Counted from the first letter of the stretch, positions 7,840-16,732 are shown. The stretch is 64,000 nt of DNA from Sphingobium fluviale (GCF_004122115.1 NZ_SBKP01000001.1:62001-126000); one strand, 5' to 3'. Notes: generated by a model from the letters alone, not told the origin. Made by a program: numbers and translations.

Positions 7840-9308
7840 GACCGTGACCCTTTTCGCTCAGCCATGCTCAGTGCGATCAGCGCGTCGATGTCGAGATGCT
7901 CCTCCAGCGCAGAGGCAATCTCGTCCAGGGCCGCCTCGACAGAATCGCCATAGTCCAAGCCCTCGGCCACGACATCGATGCGCGCCAGCAATGCGCGGCG
8001 CTGATCCGAGTCTGCCAGTAGGCCGTGAACATAGGAGCCCAGCACCATCCCCGCCGCGTTCATCGCGCCATCGCGGCGACCATCGGAGAGCGTGGCGAAG
8101 GGCCGCTCGGTGTCTGGACCACAGGTTCGCCCCATGTGCATTTCATAGCCCTCGAACGGCGCGCCCAATGCTGTCCCGCTGACCGGGCGCAGCGCCTTGT
8201 GCACATGCAGCGTCGTTTCGACATCGAGCAAGCCAAGGCCGCTGGCGGTGCCGGGCGGACCTTCCAGCCCCTCGGGATCGGCGATGCTCCGTCCCAGCAT
8301 CTGATAGCCGCCGCACAACCCCAGGATCACTCCGCCACGCCGGTGATGCGCCAGAATGTCGATGTCCCAGCCTTCGCGGCGCAGCGCGGCCAGATCGGCG
8401 ATGGTCGCCTTCGATCCAGGCAGGATGACCAGCGCGGCCTCCGCCGGGATCGGATGGCCGGGCGGGATCATCCGCAGTTCGACGCCCGCTTCGAGTTTCA
8501 GCGGATCGAGATCGTCGAAATTGGAGATGCGCGGCAAGATCGGACAGGCGATAAGCTTGCGTCCCCCGGGCCCCGTTCCGCGACGCTCCAGCACCACGGC
8601 ATCCTCGCTGGGCAGCCGCGCGGTGGCGGCGAGCCAGGGAACCACGCCAAATCCTTGCCAGCCCGACAGGCTTTCGATTTGGGTATAGCCATCGGCGAAC
8701 AGCGCGGGATCGCCCCGAAACTTGTTGATGATGAAACCCGCGATCATCGCCGCGTCATCCGGGTCGATGACCGCCTTCGTGCCGACGATGGCAGCAATGA
8801 CCCCGCCGCGATCGATGTCGCCGATCAGGACCACCGGCACGTCCGCCGCGCGCGAGAAGCCCATGTTGGCGATGTCGCCCGCGCGCAGGTTGATTTCAGC
8901 GGGCGAGCCGGCGCCCTCGACCATGACCACATCGCAGGCCTGGTGGAGCCGCGCATAGCTGGCCAGAACCTCGCCCAGCAGCGCGCTCCTTGCCTGCCGG
9001 AAATTGCCAGCCCCCAGCGTGCCGCGCACCTGGCCATGCACGATCAGCTGCGAGGTGCGGTCGGCCTGCGGCTTCAGGAGCACCGGGTTCATGTCGGTGT
9101 GCGGCGCAACCTTGCAGGCGATCGCCTGCAAGGCCTGCGCCCGCCCGATCTCGCCGCCGTCGCTGGTGACGGCCGCATTGTTGGACATGTTCTGCGGCTT
9201 GAACGGCAAGACCCGCAAGCCCCGCTTCACCAGGGCGCGGCACAGCCCCGCCACCAGCACCGATTTACCCACGTCGGAGCCGGTGCCCTGAAGCATCAAA
9301 GCGCCCAT
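7836..9308 (-). CDS. cobQ: Cobyric acid synthase
   Basis: Glutamine- and ATP-dependent amidase that amidates four carboxylates of adenosylcobyrinic acid a,c-diamide to make adenosylcobyric acid. The 490-residue product has the N-terminal BioD-like ATPase with LQGTGSDVGKS, the motif FKPQNMSNNA, and a C-terminal class-I-like glutaminase domain with LGLCGGYQMLG (nucleophile Cys) and GSYVHGLL. I chose the ATG at 9308 because homologues begin just before the P-loop. The frame extends ten codons further into cbiB. The start lies inside the last codons of cbiB and the stop overlaps cobU, indicating tight coupling. Confidence 0.95.
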   Translation of the reverse strand: MGALMLQGTGSDVGKSVLVAGLCRALVKRGLRVLPFKPQNMSNNAAVTSDGGEIGRAQALQAIACKVAPHTDMNPVLLKPQADRTSQLIVHGQVRGTLGAGNFRQARSALLGEVLASYARLHQACDVVMVEGAGSPAEINLRAGDIANMGFSRAADVPVVLIGDIDRGGVIAAIVGTKAVIDPDDAAMIAGFIINKFRGDPALFADGYTQIESLSGWQGFGVVPWLAATARLPSEDAVVLERRGTGPGGRKLIACPILPRISNFDDLDPLKLEAGVELRMIPPGHPIPAEAALVILPGSKATIADLAALRREGWDIDILAHHRRGGVILGLCGGYQMLGRSIADPEGLEGPPGTASGLGLLDVETTLHVHKALRPVSGTALGAPFEGYEMHMGRTCGPDTERPFATLSDGRRDGAMNAAGMVLGSYVHGLLADSDQRRALLARIDVVAEGLDYGDSVEAALDEIASALEEHLDIDALIALSMAERKGSRS

Positions 9309-10234
9309 GCCGCACCCCCCGCAATGATCCACAGACACAGGCAGGCACGGGCGTAGACGGTCAGTGCCCGCCGGATATCCCCTGCCCCGGCCGGACGTTC
9401 ACCTTCACCGATCCACGGCTTGTCCGAAACAGCGCCGTCATAGGCCATCGGCCCGGCGAGACGCAGGCCCAGCGCTCCGGCCATCGCCGCCTCCGGCCAG
9501 CCCGCATTGGGCGAGGCGTGCTGGTGCGCATCTCGCCACATTATCCGCCAGCCGCGTCCCCCGCACAGGCAAATCAACCCAGCGGCGAACCGCGCGGGCG
9601 CCAGATTCAGGGCATCGTCGGTGCGGGCCGCCGCCCAGCCAAAGGCGCGCCATCGCTCCTCGCGGTGCCCGACCATGCTGTCGGCGGTGTTGATCGCCTT
9701 GTACATCCAGATGCCGGGCAGACCCAGAACGAGCAGCCAGAACAACGGCGCCACCACCCCGTCGCAAAAACTCTCCGCCAGACTTTCGATGGCGGCGCGC
9801 GCGATGCCCGCCTCGTCAAGATCGGCCGTATCGCGGCCAACGATCATCCCGACTGCGCCGCGTGCGGCGGGAAGATTCTGCTGTTCCAGCGCCTCGGCGA
9901 CGGCGCGGACATGATCATGGAGGCTGCGCTGCGCCAGTCCCGGCCAGGCAAGCACCGCGATCAATGGCCAGGCCCAGCCTCCGGCGACAGCTTCGAGCAG
10001 AGCTTGCAACGCCCAGCCCGCGCCACCGGCAATCGCCAGCAGGAGCAGCACCGTCGCCACACCAGCCGTGCGCCGCGCGGCGTCGCCCCTCGCAGGATCG
10101 TTCCACCGTCGCTCGCCTTCCGCGATGATCCGGGCGAATAGGCCCACCGGGTGGCCGATCCGGAGATACAGCGCATGCGGCCAGCCCATCGCGGCATCCA
10201 GCGTCAAGGCCAGCAGGGCTATCGGCTCAGCCAT
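9296..10234 (-). CDS. cbiB: Adenosylcobinamide-phosphate synthase (CbiB/CobD)
   Basis: Integral membrane enzyme (CbiB; called CobD in Pseudomonas denitrificans) that attaches the aminopropanol linker to adenosylcobyric acid. The 312 residues carry several hydrophobic helices and family motifs LTLDAAMGWPHALYLRIGHPVG near the start, AIESLAESFCDGVVAPLFW, YKAINTADSMVGH and ASPNAGWPEAAMAGALGLRL. ATG 10234 was chosen because MAEPIALLALTLD matches family N-termini; an ATG at 10246 is also in frame. The gene overlaps the aminotransferase gene upstream and cobQ downstream. It acts with that aminotransferase, which supplies the linker. Confidence 0.94.
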   Translation of the reverse strand: MAEPIALLALTLDAAMGWPHALYLRIGHPVGLFARIIAEGERRWNDPARGDAARRTAGVATVLLLLAIAGGAGWALQALLEAVAGGWAWPLIAVLAWPGLAQRSLHDHVRAVAEALEQQNLPAARGAVGMIVGRDTADLDEAGIARAAIESLAESFCDGVVAPLFWLLVLGLPGIWMYKAINTADSMVGHREERWRAFGWAAARTDDALNLAPARFAAGLICLCGGRGWRIMWRDAHQHASPNAGWPEAAMAGALGLRLAGPMAYDGAVSDKPWIGEGERPAGAGDIRRALTVYARACLCLWIIAGGAAWAL

Positions 10235-11231
10235 CGGCCCCTCCATGCTCGGCAAGCGCTCTGTCGAGACGGTCCAGCCCCTCTCCGCCAGCAGGCAGAC
10301 CCAACCGCAGCCAGCGCGGATCATAGTCGAACGGCCGTGTCAGGATCGCAGCCTTGGCGAGGCGCTCGAACAGGGCGGCTGCATCGTCCACTTCGATCAG
10401 CCGGAACAGCGGGCAGGCCCCCATCGCCCTGAAACCTCGCCGGGCCAGCACGGTATCCAGCGCCGCCGCCTGTTCACGCAAGCCAATCCGCGTGGCGGAT
10501 ATCCACGCCGTATCCCGATAGGCCGCCGTGCCGATGGCCAGCGCCGCCGCCGACAACGGCCAGCTGCCAAGGCGCCGCCGATATTGCGCGATCACTTCTC
10601 GCGGTCCCAGCACGAAGCCAAGCCGCACCCCGGCCAGCCCGAAGAACTTGCCGAAGGAGCGAAAGACGATCAGCCGCCGGGCATCATTCACAAAAGGGGC
10701 AAGGCTGATCTCAGGCGAGACATCGGCGAAAGCCTCGTCCACCACCAGCCAGCTTACGCCGCCATCAACGTATCGGGCCTCCAGCTGGTCCAGCAGCGTA
10801 GCGGGTGGAATGATACGGCCATCGGGATTGTTGGGATTGGCCAGAATGACGGTCGAAGCCTGTTCCCGATCCAGATCGGTCGGCGGAACCGCACGGCTTC
10901 CGGCGATCATATCGCCATGGGTGCGATAGCTGGGCCAGGCATGAACGGCCGGCCCCGGCAGCACATCGCCCAGCATCCGTAGCCCGATCTCGGTCCCCGG
11001 CACGGCGCAGACATGGGCCGGGTCCGTGCCGAAAAAGGCGGCCGCTGCGGCTTCCAAATCATTCAGCGCGCCCGCCTCGGGCAGGGCCTGCCAGTCCACC
11101 GCCAGCGTCCCGGCAGCGGGCCAGCCATGCGGGTTGATACCGGTCGAAAGATCGATCCACGGCGCATCGCCGACGCCGAACCGCGCCATGGCCTCGGCAA
11201 GCTTGCCGCCGTGAAAGGCAAAGCCGGTCAT
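10227..11231 (-). CDS. cobD: Threonine-phosphate decarboxylase-like aminotransferase (CobC/CobD)
   Basis: PLP-dependent class I/II aminotransferase-fold enzyme of 334 residues (CobC in P. denitrificans, CobD in Salmonella) that makes the (R)-1-amino-2-propanol phosphate linker from threonine phosphate. Visible motifs are HGGKLAEAMARFG at the N-terminus, IDLSTGINPHGWP, ANPNNPDGR, the aspartate of VVDEAFAD, and the PLP lysine in FRSFGKFFGLAGVRLGF. The start ATG at 11231 overlaps the cobS stop (ATGA); the open frame further upstream is unrelated sequence lying inside cobS. The gene also overlaps cbiB downstream, matching their consecutive roles. Confidence 0.93.
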   Translation of the reverse strand: MTGFAFHGGKLAEAMARFGVGDAPWIDLSTGINPHGWPAAGTLAVDWQALPEAGALNDLEAAAAAFFGTDPAHVCAVPGTEIGLRMLGDVLPGPAVHAWPSYRTHGDMIAGSRAVPPTDLDREQASTVILANPNNPDGRIIPPATLLDQLEARYVDGGVSWLVVDEAFADVSPEISLAPFVNDARRLIVFRSFGKFFGLAGVRLGFVLGPREVIAQYRRRLGSWPLSAAALAIGTAAYRDTAWISATRIGLREQAAALDTVLARRGFRAMGACPLFRLIEVDDAAALFERLAKAAILTRPFDYDPRWLRLGLPAGGEGLDRLDRALAEHGGADG

Positions 11232-11968
11232 CCGGCCAGACCCCACCGGACGGCAACCGTCAGAGCCAGCAGCAATGCGGTTTCGATAAGCTCGATGCCC
11301 GCACCGTGGCCGTCGCCGGAAACCCCGCCGATCGTGCGCCGCACCTGCCAGCCCCACCACAGCACCAGCAGCGGCGTGACCAGCAGCACCGGGCAGAACC
11401 ACGACACGGCGGCCAGAGCGATCATCCAGAACATAATGTGCAGCGGGCCGATAGCTGAGCGGAATCTGGCGCCCAGCCCCTGATGCAGCGGCACGAGCCA
11501 CCAGGTCCAAACCAGCGGGCCGATGCGCGCGGCAAAGGGCACAGACACGAGCGCGGCGAATGCGCCCTCATCGATCAGGCAACTGAGCAACACGAACTTG
11601 GCCAGCAGTTGCAGCATGATGGCCACGACGCCGAAGCTGCCCAGATGCGGATCGGCCAGAACGGCGAGCAATCGCTCGCGGTCCTTCCCCTGCGTCTTGT
11701 GCGCCGCTCCGCCAGCATCGGCGATATCGGCAAGGCCATCGAGATGCAGCGCGCCGGTGACGCCCACCCAGACGACAAGAGCAGCCAGCGCGCCTAGCCG
11801 GCTATCGATCAGCGCCCCCGCCCATGCCGAGCCAGCGACAGCCGCGCCGATCACCAGGCCGACTGCGGGAAACCAGCGCATTGACCGGGCGAAGGCGGCA
11901 TCGTCGACCATGATGGAGGGCAATGGCAACCGCGTCAGGAATTGCAGGGCGATGAGAAAGCCCTTCAT
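11228..11968 (-). CDS. cobS: Cobalamin synthase (adenosylcobinamide-GDP ribazoletransferase)
   Basis: Multi-pass inner-membrane enzyme (CobS; CobV in the aerobic nomenclature) that joins adenosylcobinamide-GDP to alpha-ribazole, finishing the nucleotide loop. The 246 residues begin LIALQFLTRLPLP, contain the catalytic signature HLDGLADIADAGGAA followed by DPHLGSFGVVA, and have about six hydrophobic helices. The start overlaps the phosphatase stop (ATGA), the stop overlaps the aminotransferase start. It is not the chelatase subunit also called CobS. Confidence 0.95.
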   Translation of the reverse strand: MKGFLIALQFLTRLPLPSIMVDDAAFARSMRWFPAVGLVIGAAVAGSAWAGALIDSRLGALAALVVWVGVTGALHLDGLADIADAGGAAHKTQGKDRERLLAVLADPHLGSFGVVAIMLQLLAKFVLLSCLIDEGAFAALVSVPFAARIGPLVWTWWLVPLHQGLGARFRSAIGPLHIMFWMIALAAVSWFCPVLLVTPLLVLWWGWQVRRTIGGVSGDGHGAGIELIETALLLALTVAVRWGLAG

Positions 11969-12534
11969 GGCCGCAAACCCGTGATTTGCGCGGCAGGATT
12001 TGCGCCCGGCCAGACGCGCAGCGACAGCAAGGCGCCATAGGGCAGGTCAAAGGCCCAGGCCTGTCGCACATCGAACCCGCACAGCACCGCCAGCGCTGCC
12101 CGCATCGCCCCGCCATGGGTGACGATCAGCGTCGGACACGGCGCAAGATCGGCAATCGCCGCCGACACGCGGTGAACCAGCGCCGACCAACATTCTCCAT
12201 GCGGCGGCGCATGGGCATCGGGATCGTTCCAGAACCGCGCGAGCGCCGCATTGTCGATATCGGCGGGCGCCATGCCGTCCCATGCGCCGAAGTCCAGCTC
12301 GCGCCAGCGCGGGTCGACGGAAAGCGGCAGGTCAGTCGCCCGGCTGATCGCCTCGCCCGCCAGCTGCGCACGAGAGAGATCGGAGGCGATCAATGCCGCA
12401 GCTTCCAACCCCCGCGCCTGATCGACGCACACGGAGATACCCGCAGCCTTTGGCGGAGCATCGGTGCGCCCGATCAGCGCCTCTGCTCCTTCGGGCTCGC
12501 CGTGCCGCAGCAGATGGAGCGCGAAGCTGCTCAC
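11965..12534 (-). CDS. cobC: Alpha-ribazole phosphatase-like histidine phosphatase
   Basis: Histidine phosphatase (phosphoglycerate mutase-like) of 189 residues, probably removing the 5'-phosphate from alpha-ribazole phosphate or adenosylcobalamin phosphate. The catalytic motif LLRHGEPEG is at residues 8-16, the second acidic patch is WRELDFGAWDGM, and the second catalytic histidine is in IVTHGGAMRA. It sits between cobT (which makes alpha-ribazole phosphate) and cobS (which uses the product), with both junctions overlapping by ATGA. The assignment is by family and context; general phosphatases of this fold look similar. Confidence 0.86.
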   Translation of the reverse strand: MSSFALHLLRHGEPEGAEALIGRTDAPPKAAGISVCVDQARGLEAAALIASDLSRAQLAGEAISRATDLPLSVDPRWRELDFGAWDGMAPADIDNAALARFWNDPDAHAPPHGECWSALVHRVSAAIADLAPCPTLIVTHGGAMRAALAVLCGFDVRQAWAFDLPYGALLSLRVWPGANPAAQITGLRP

Positions 12535-13547
12535 AAGCTGCCCGCCACCCCGGCCTCGGCGAACGTCGCCATGCCGTTATGCGTGGCCAGCGCGGCCCGG
12601 ATCAGCGACACCGCCAGCGCCGCGCCGCTGCCTTCTCCCAGCCGAAGCCCAAGCGACAGCAGCGGCTCGAGGCCCAGACGCGCCAGCAGGCCCAGATGCC
12701 CCGGCTCGGCCGAACAATGACCCGCCAGGCAATGATCGGTGATGGTGGGCGCCGCGGCGGCCAGCGGGGCCAGCGCGGCGCAGCTGATGAAGCCGTCCAG
12801 CACCACCGGCACCCGCTGCTTCCGAGCTTCCAGCACGGCTCCGGCGATCGCGGCGATTTCGCGCCCTCCCAGGCGGCGCAGAGTCTCGAAGGGAGTGCGG
12901 GGCGCGTCGGCGTGACAGGCAAGCGCCCGTTCGACAACCGCCACCTTGCGCGCGACACCTTCCGCATCGACCCCCGTTCCCGGCCCGACCCATGATGCGG
13001 GCGCACCGCCGAAGCTGCGCGCGCAGAGCGCGGCGGCGGCCGTCGTATTGCCGATGCCCATTTCGCCGACGACCAGCAGCTGCAGCCCCGGTTCCACCGT
13101 CGCCGCCCCGGCGGAGAGCGCGGCAAGGCATTCGTCCCCGGTCATGGCAGGGGCAGTCGTGAAATCGGCGGTGGGCCGGTCAAGATCGAGCGGTACTACC
13201 TTCAGCTCCAGCCCGGCAGCACCCGCCAGCGCATTGATCGCCGCACCCCCGGCCGCGAAGTTGGCCACCATCGCTTGTGTGACGCTGGCCGGAAAAGCGC
13301 TGACGCCGTGAACGACCATGCCATGATTGCCCGCGAAGATCGCCGCACGGCCCCGTTCGATCGCGGGCCGCTCCGTGCCCTGCCACCCGGCGAAGAATAG
13401 CGCTATATCCTCCAGCCGGCCAAGCGATCCGGGCGGCTTGGTCAGTTCCCCCTGCCGGGCGCGGGCAGCGGCGGCAGCCTCCGCATCCGGCACGGACAGA
13501 GATTGGAGCGCCACGTCGAAATCGGCGGGTGAAGCAAAGCTGTTCAT
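12531..13547 (-). CDS. cobT: Nicotinate-nucleotide--dimethylbenzimidazole phosphoribosyltransferase
   Basis: Enzyme (CobT; CobU in P. denitrificans) that activates 5,6-dimethylbenzimidazole to alpha-ribazole phosphate using nicotinate mononucleotide. The 338 residues include TKPPGSLGRLEDIA, IFAGNHGMVVHGVSAFP, VVGEMGIGNTTAAAAL and the catalytic-glutamate region near the C-terminus, all characteristic of the family. ATG 13547 overlaps the stop of the DUF1636 gene (ATGA). Its substrate dimethylbenzimidazole is made by BluB, encoded two genes upstream in the same operon. Confidence 0.95.
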   Translation of the reverse strand: MNSFASPADFDVALQSLSVPDAEAAAAARARQGELTKPPGSLGRLEDIALFFAGWQGTERPAIERGRAAIFAGNHGMVVHGVSAFPASVTQAMVANFAAGGAAINALAGAAGLELKVVPLDLDRPTADFTTAPAMTGDECLAALSAGAATVEPGLQLLVVGEMGIGNTTAAAALCARSFGGAPASWVGPGTGVDAEGVARKVAVVERALACHADAPRTPFETLRRLGGREIAAIAGAVLEARKQRVPVVLDGFISCAALAPLAAAAPTITDHCLAGHCSAEPGHLGLLARLGLEPLLSLGLRLGEGSGAALAVSLIRAALATHNGMATFAEAGVAGSL

Positions 13548-13951
13548 TCCGCGACGAAGCCCGGCGGCGGAGTGCGGGTGATGAAATGCCCTTTCACCCC
13601 CTGCGGCCACTGTTTGAACGGCACGCGGCCATTCTCACTGGCGGCGTAATGCACGGCATAATCCAGGATGGCGGTGGCGGCCTCTTCATCCGCAGCGAAC
13701 CGCCCCAGCACATAGCCGACCTTGCCCGGCGCGCGCAGGTGCACGGTGCAGAACTCGGCGCAGGCAAACAGGCAGGGCATCTCCTGCACGGCGATCCCGG
13801 CATAGCGCGCATCGCTCTCCTGAACCAAACGCAGCGCCGCCACCATCCGCGCGCCGCCGCGTGATCCGGTCTCATCCTCACGCGCATCGGCACTGTGACG
13901 ACAGGTGTTGCAGGCGACGATAGCGGGGCCATCCTCCACTGGTGTCAGCAT
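13544..13951 (-). CDS. DUF1636 Cys-rich, ferredoxin-like protein in the cobalamin operon
   Basis: A 135-residue protein I recognise as DUF1636. It has no signal peptide and five cysteines arranged C-x2-C (residues 14 and 17) and C-x3-C-x3-C (60, 64, 68), a spacing seen in thioredoxin-fold [2Fe-2S] ferredoxins. The family recurs in alphaproteobacterial B12 clusters, but I know of no established reaction. Here it is overlapped with cobT and sits next to bluB and near cobO. Plausible roles are electron donor to a redox step (BluB flavin, CobG cofactors, or cobalt reduction before CobO, since no CobR is seen) or a metal carrier. These are inferences from cysteines and position. Confidence 0.8.
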   Translation of the reverse strand: MLTPVEDGPAIVACNTCRHSADAREDETGSRGGARMVAALRLVQESDARYAGIAVQEMPCLFACAEFCTVHLRAPGKVGYVLGRFAADEEAATAILDYAVHYAASENGRVPFKQWPQGVKGHFITRTPPPGFVAE

Positions 13952-13976
13952 GGTATCATGGTCCTTTGCTTGAAGT

Positions 13977-14570
13977 TCATCGCTCGAACACCCGGTCGCT
14001 CAGCGATTCTCTGGCTTGCCAGCCGCGTTGTTCCAGTTCGGGTGTGTCGGATTCTTCCGCCGGGTAGCCGATGCACAGCAGCGCGATCAGCGACCAGTGG
14101 GCGGGCACATCCAGCATGGCGCGAACCGTGTCGGGATCGACGATCGAAACCCAGCCAAGGCCGATGCCCCGCAGCCGGGCCGCCAGCCACAGATTGTGGA
14201 TCGCCAGCACGCAGGAATAGCGCAGCGTTTCCGGCATGGTGGCGGTGCCGAGGCCGTGCCCTGCCTCGGGCCGTTCGTCGCAGAACACCGCCATCAATTC
14301 GGGCGCCTCGCGCAGCGCGTGCAGCTTCAGCGAGAGATAATGATCATGCCGCGCCTGCCCGGCATAGCGCTCGGCCGCGCGAACACTCTGCGCATCGACA
14401 TGGGCGCCGAGCGCATCGCGGATCGCGGGCGAGCGCAGGCGCACGAACCGCCACGGCTGCGAATTACCGACCGAAGGCGCGAGGGCGGCGCATTCCAGCA
14501 GCGCGCGTATGTCCGCTTCCTTCACGCCGCGCGGCGCGAAATGCCGGACATCGCGGCGCCAGCGCAGCAA
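13977..14570 (-). CDS. bluB: 5,6-dimethylbenzimidazole synthase
   Basis: Flavin-destroying enzyme that converts reduced FMN plus oxygen to dimethylbenzimidazole, the lower ligand of cobalamin. Nitroreductase fold; visible motifs are LRWRRDVRHF, LAPSVGNSQPWRFV, IHNLWLAARLRGIGLGWVSI and a C-terminal GYPAEESDTPELEQRGW. The start is uncertain: 14570 is a TTG just before the conserved RRDVR. Family members have about 15 more residues, and the frame upstream (LFDAGFAGQFNE) looks like coding sequence of this type. The only candidate codon further up is a CTG at 14624, overlapping the cobO stop as CTGA. Presence of BluB fits an aerobic B12 producer. Confidence 0.92.
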   Translation of the reverse strand: MLRWRRDVRHFAPRGVKEADIRALLECAALAPSVGNSQPWRFVRLRSPAIRDALGAHVDAQSVRAAERYAGQARHDHYLSLKLHALREAPELMAVFCDERPEAGHGLGTATMPETLRYSCVLAIHNLWLAARLRGIGLGWVSIVDPDTVRAMLDVPAHWSLIALLCIGYPAEESDTPELEQRGWQARESLSDRVFER

Positions 14571-14620
14571 TTCGTTGAACTGCCCGGCAAAGCCCGCGTC
14601 GAACAGGGGCGGAACGGCGC

Positions 14621-15259
14621 TCAGAACTCGATCCCCTTCTGCGCCTTCACGCCGGAACGGAACGGGTGCTTCACCATGGTCATTTCAGTGACGAGGTCGG
14701 CCGCCTCGATCAACGCTTCGGGAGCGTTGCGGCCGGTGACGATGACGTGCTTCATCTCGCCGCGGGCCGAGACCACCTCCAGCACCTCGTCCAGCGGCAG
14801 ATAGTCATAGCGCAGCGCGATGTTCAGTTCGTCGGCCAGGACCATGTGATAGGAAGGATCGGAGATCATCCGCTTGACCTCCTCCCACGCGGCGCGAGTG
14901 ACGGCGATGTCGCGGGCGCGGTCCTGCGTATCCCAGGTAAAGCCCTCGCCCATCGGCTTGAACTCGACAGAATCGGGAAAGGCACCGAATACCGCCTTCT
15001 CTCCGGTCGTCATCGCGCCCTTGACGAACTGGACGACACCCACTTTCATCCCGTGGCCGATCGCACGGACCACCATGCCTAGCGCCGCGCTGGTCTTGCC
15101 CTTGCCCTTGCCGGTGTGGACGATCAGCAGACCCTGTTCGCGAGTCTTGGTGGCCATGATCGCGGTGCGTGCTGCCTGTTTTTTGCGCATCTTGTCGGCA
15201 TGGCGGGTATCGCCATTCGCCGCATCCACGGCGCTATCCTCCTGGCTTTCAGGCTCCAT
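14621..15259 (-). CDS. cobO: Cob(I)yrinic acid a,c-diamide adenosyltransferase
   Basis: Corrinoid adenosyltransferase of the CobA/CobO/BtuR type, 212 residues, forming the cobalt-adenosyl bond. The P-loop-like motif is HTGKGKGKTSAALG; later VLADELNIALRYDYLP and VIVTGRNAPEALIEAADLVTEM are family signatures. An N-terminal lysine-rich extension (KMRKKQAARTAIMATKT) precedes the core. ATG 15259 lies inside the end of cobF, the usual overlap here; an ATG upstream at 15304 is in frame but sits deep within cobF. Confidence 0.95.
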   Translation of the reverse strand: MEPESQEDSAVDAANGDTRHADKMRKKQAARTAIMATKTREQGLLIVHTGKGKGKTSAALGMVVRAIGHGMKVGVVQFVKGAMTTGEKAVFGAFPDSVEFKPMGEGFTWDTQDRARDIAVTRAAWEEVKRMISDPSYHMVLADELNIALRYDYLPLDEVLEVVSARGEMKHVIVTGRNAPEALIEAADLVTEMTMVKHPFRSGVKAQKGIEF

Positions 15260-16013
15260 CGGCTTGCTCCTTTCGCATGAGATAGACATCCATGATCCAG
15301 CCATGGCGGGCGCGCAGATCGGCCCGGCGCGCGGCGATCCGGGGGCCGGCTTCGGCCAGCGCCCCCTGTTCGAGCGCTTCGTGCGTCATGCCCAGATAGG
15401 CGCCCCACCAGATCGAAATGCCCTGCGGCTCCAGCACCTCGAAGGCGCCGCCGCTGTCGAGCATCACGACGATAGTGCCAGCCCCCTCCGGCCAGCCCCG
15501 TTCGCGCAGCATCCGCCCGGTGGTGATCGTCACCGACCCTGCCAATCGGTTGAGCGGGATGGCGTGCGCCGCCGTGAGCGCCTGAATGCTCGTGATACCC
15601 GGCACTACTCGAACGGCCACATCCAGCCCGGCGCCCTTCAGCCGTTCGGCAATCCTCAGCGTGCTGTCATAGAGCGAAGGATCGCCCCAGACGAGCATGG
15701 CCAGCCTGCCGCCATCGGGCAGATGCTCGGCAATCTGCGCGCACCATGTGGCGGCGATGGCATCATGCCAGTCGTGCACGGCATCAAGATAGGCCGGATC
15801 ATCGCTGCGGGCAGGCAGATCGAACTCCGCAACCTGCACGGGAGCCGTGAGCACAGCTGCGCAAATCCCCCGCCGCAAATCGATAAGATCGGACTTCGCG
15901 GCACCCTTGCGCGGTAGCAGAATCAGATCGGCATTGTTCATTGCCGCCACTGCCTGCGCAGTCAGATGATCGGGATTGCCCGTGCCGATGCCGATGAGGT
16001 GGAGTTCGATCAT
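15249..16013 (-). CDS. cobF: Precorrin-6A synthase (deacetylating)
   Basis: SAM-dependent C1-methyltransferase of 254 residues that also releases the acetyl fragment, a step specific to the oxygen-dependent pathway. The tetrapyrrole methylase fold is shown by LHLIGIGTGNPDHLT at the start, RLAMLVWGDPSLYDST, VVPGITSIQALTAAHAIPLNR and VTITTGRMLRERG. Its presence, with cobG, marks the route as aerobic. It overlaps cobA upstream and cobO downstream. Confidence 0.95.
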   Translation of the reverse strand: MIELHLIGIGTGNPDHLTAQAVAAMNNADLILLPRKGAAKSDLIDLRRGICAAVLTAPVQVAEFDLPARSDDPAYLDAVHDWHDAIAATWCAQIAEHLPDGGRLAMLVWGDPSLYDSTLRIAERLKGAGLDVAVRVVPGITSIQALTAAHAIPLNRLAGSVTITTGRMLRERGWPEGAGTIVVMLDSGGAFEVLEPQGISIWWGAYLGMTHEALEQGALAEAGPRIAARRADLRARHGWIMDVYLMRKEQADGA

Positions 16014-16732
16014 GCGCCCTCCAGCAGCGGGCCGTAGAGGATGATCGCAGGTGTCGCTGATGACCGGCCAGTCAGCATTTCTGCCAATCCGGCGACAGTG
16101 CTGCGCACAAGATTCTGGTCGGGATGGCCGACATTTTCGGCAAGGATCGCTGGTGTATCGGGCGCTATGCCGCTGGCCAGCAGCCGGTCGGCCAGCAACG
16201 GAAAGGTGCGCTTTGCCATATACATGACGGTGGTCGCCGCCGGATCAGCCAGAGCGGCCATGTTAAGATTTTTCGGGAGTTGCCCGTTCACACCATGGCC
16301 CGTCACGAACTGCAATCGCCGCGCCTTCTCGCGCCGGGTAAGCGGGATGCCGATGGCCGCCGCAGCAGCGCTGGCGGCGCTGACGCCCGGAATGATCTCG
16401 AAGGAAATCCCGGCCTCACGCAACGCGCTGACTTCTTCCTCAAGCCGCCCAAAAATACCCGCATCACCAGATTTGAGCCGCACAACCCGCATGCCCGCCC
16501 GCGCGTGCTCCACCAACAGCCGGCTGACCTCCGCCTGGCTGGGCGACGGGCAGCCCGCGCGTTTGCCGACTGGGACGAGCTTCACGCCTTGGCGCGCACG
16601 ATCGAGCACCGGGCGCGAGGCAAGATCGTCGAACAATATCGCGTCGGCCTCGCCGAGCCGCGTGACAGCTTTCACTGTCAGCAGATCCGGATCGCCCGGA
16701 CCTGCTCCGACAAAGGATACGAAGCCGCTCAT
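16010..16732 (-). CDS. cobA: Uroporphyrinogen-III C-methyltransferase
   Basis: SAM-dependent enzyme that methylates uroporphyrinogen III at C2 and C7 to precorrin-2, the committed step to corrin and to siroheme. The 240 residues show VSFVGAGPGDPDLLTVKA, VVRLKSGDAGIFGR, IIPGVSAASAAAA and PLTRREKARRLQFVTGH, which define the stand-alone SUMT family. No precorrin-2 dehydrogenase/chelatase domain is fused. It could also supply siroheme for the nitrite reductase NirB encoded in the same window. Start and stop overlap neighbours by ATGA. Confidence 0.95.
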   Translation of the reverse strand: MSGFVSFVGAGPGDPDLLTVKAVTRLGEADAILFDDLASRPVLDRARQGVKLVPVGKRAGCPSPSQAEVSRLLVEHARAGMRVVRLKSGDAGIFGRLEEEVSALREAGISFEIIPGVSAASAAAAAIGIPLTRREKARRLQFVTGHGVNGQLPKNLNMAALADPAATTVMYMAKRTFPLLADRLLASGIAPDTPAILAENVGHPDQNLVRSTVAGLAEMLTGRSSATPAIILYGPLLEGA

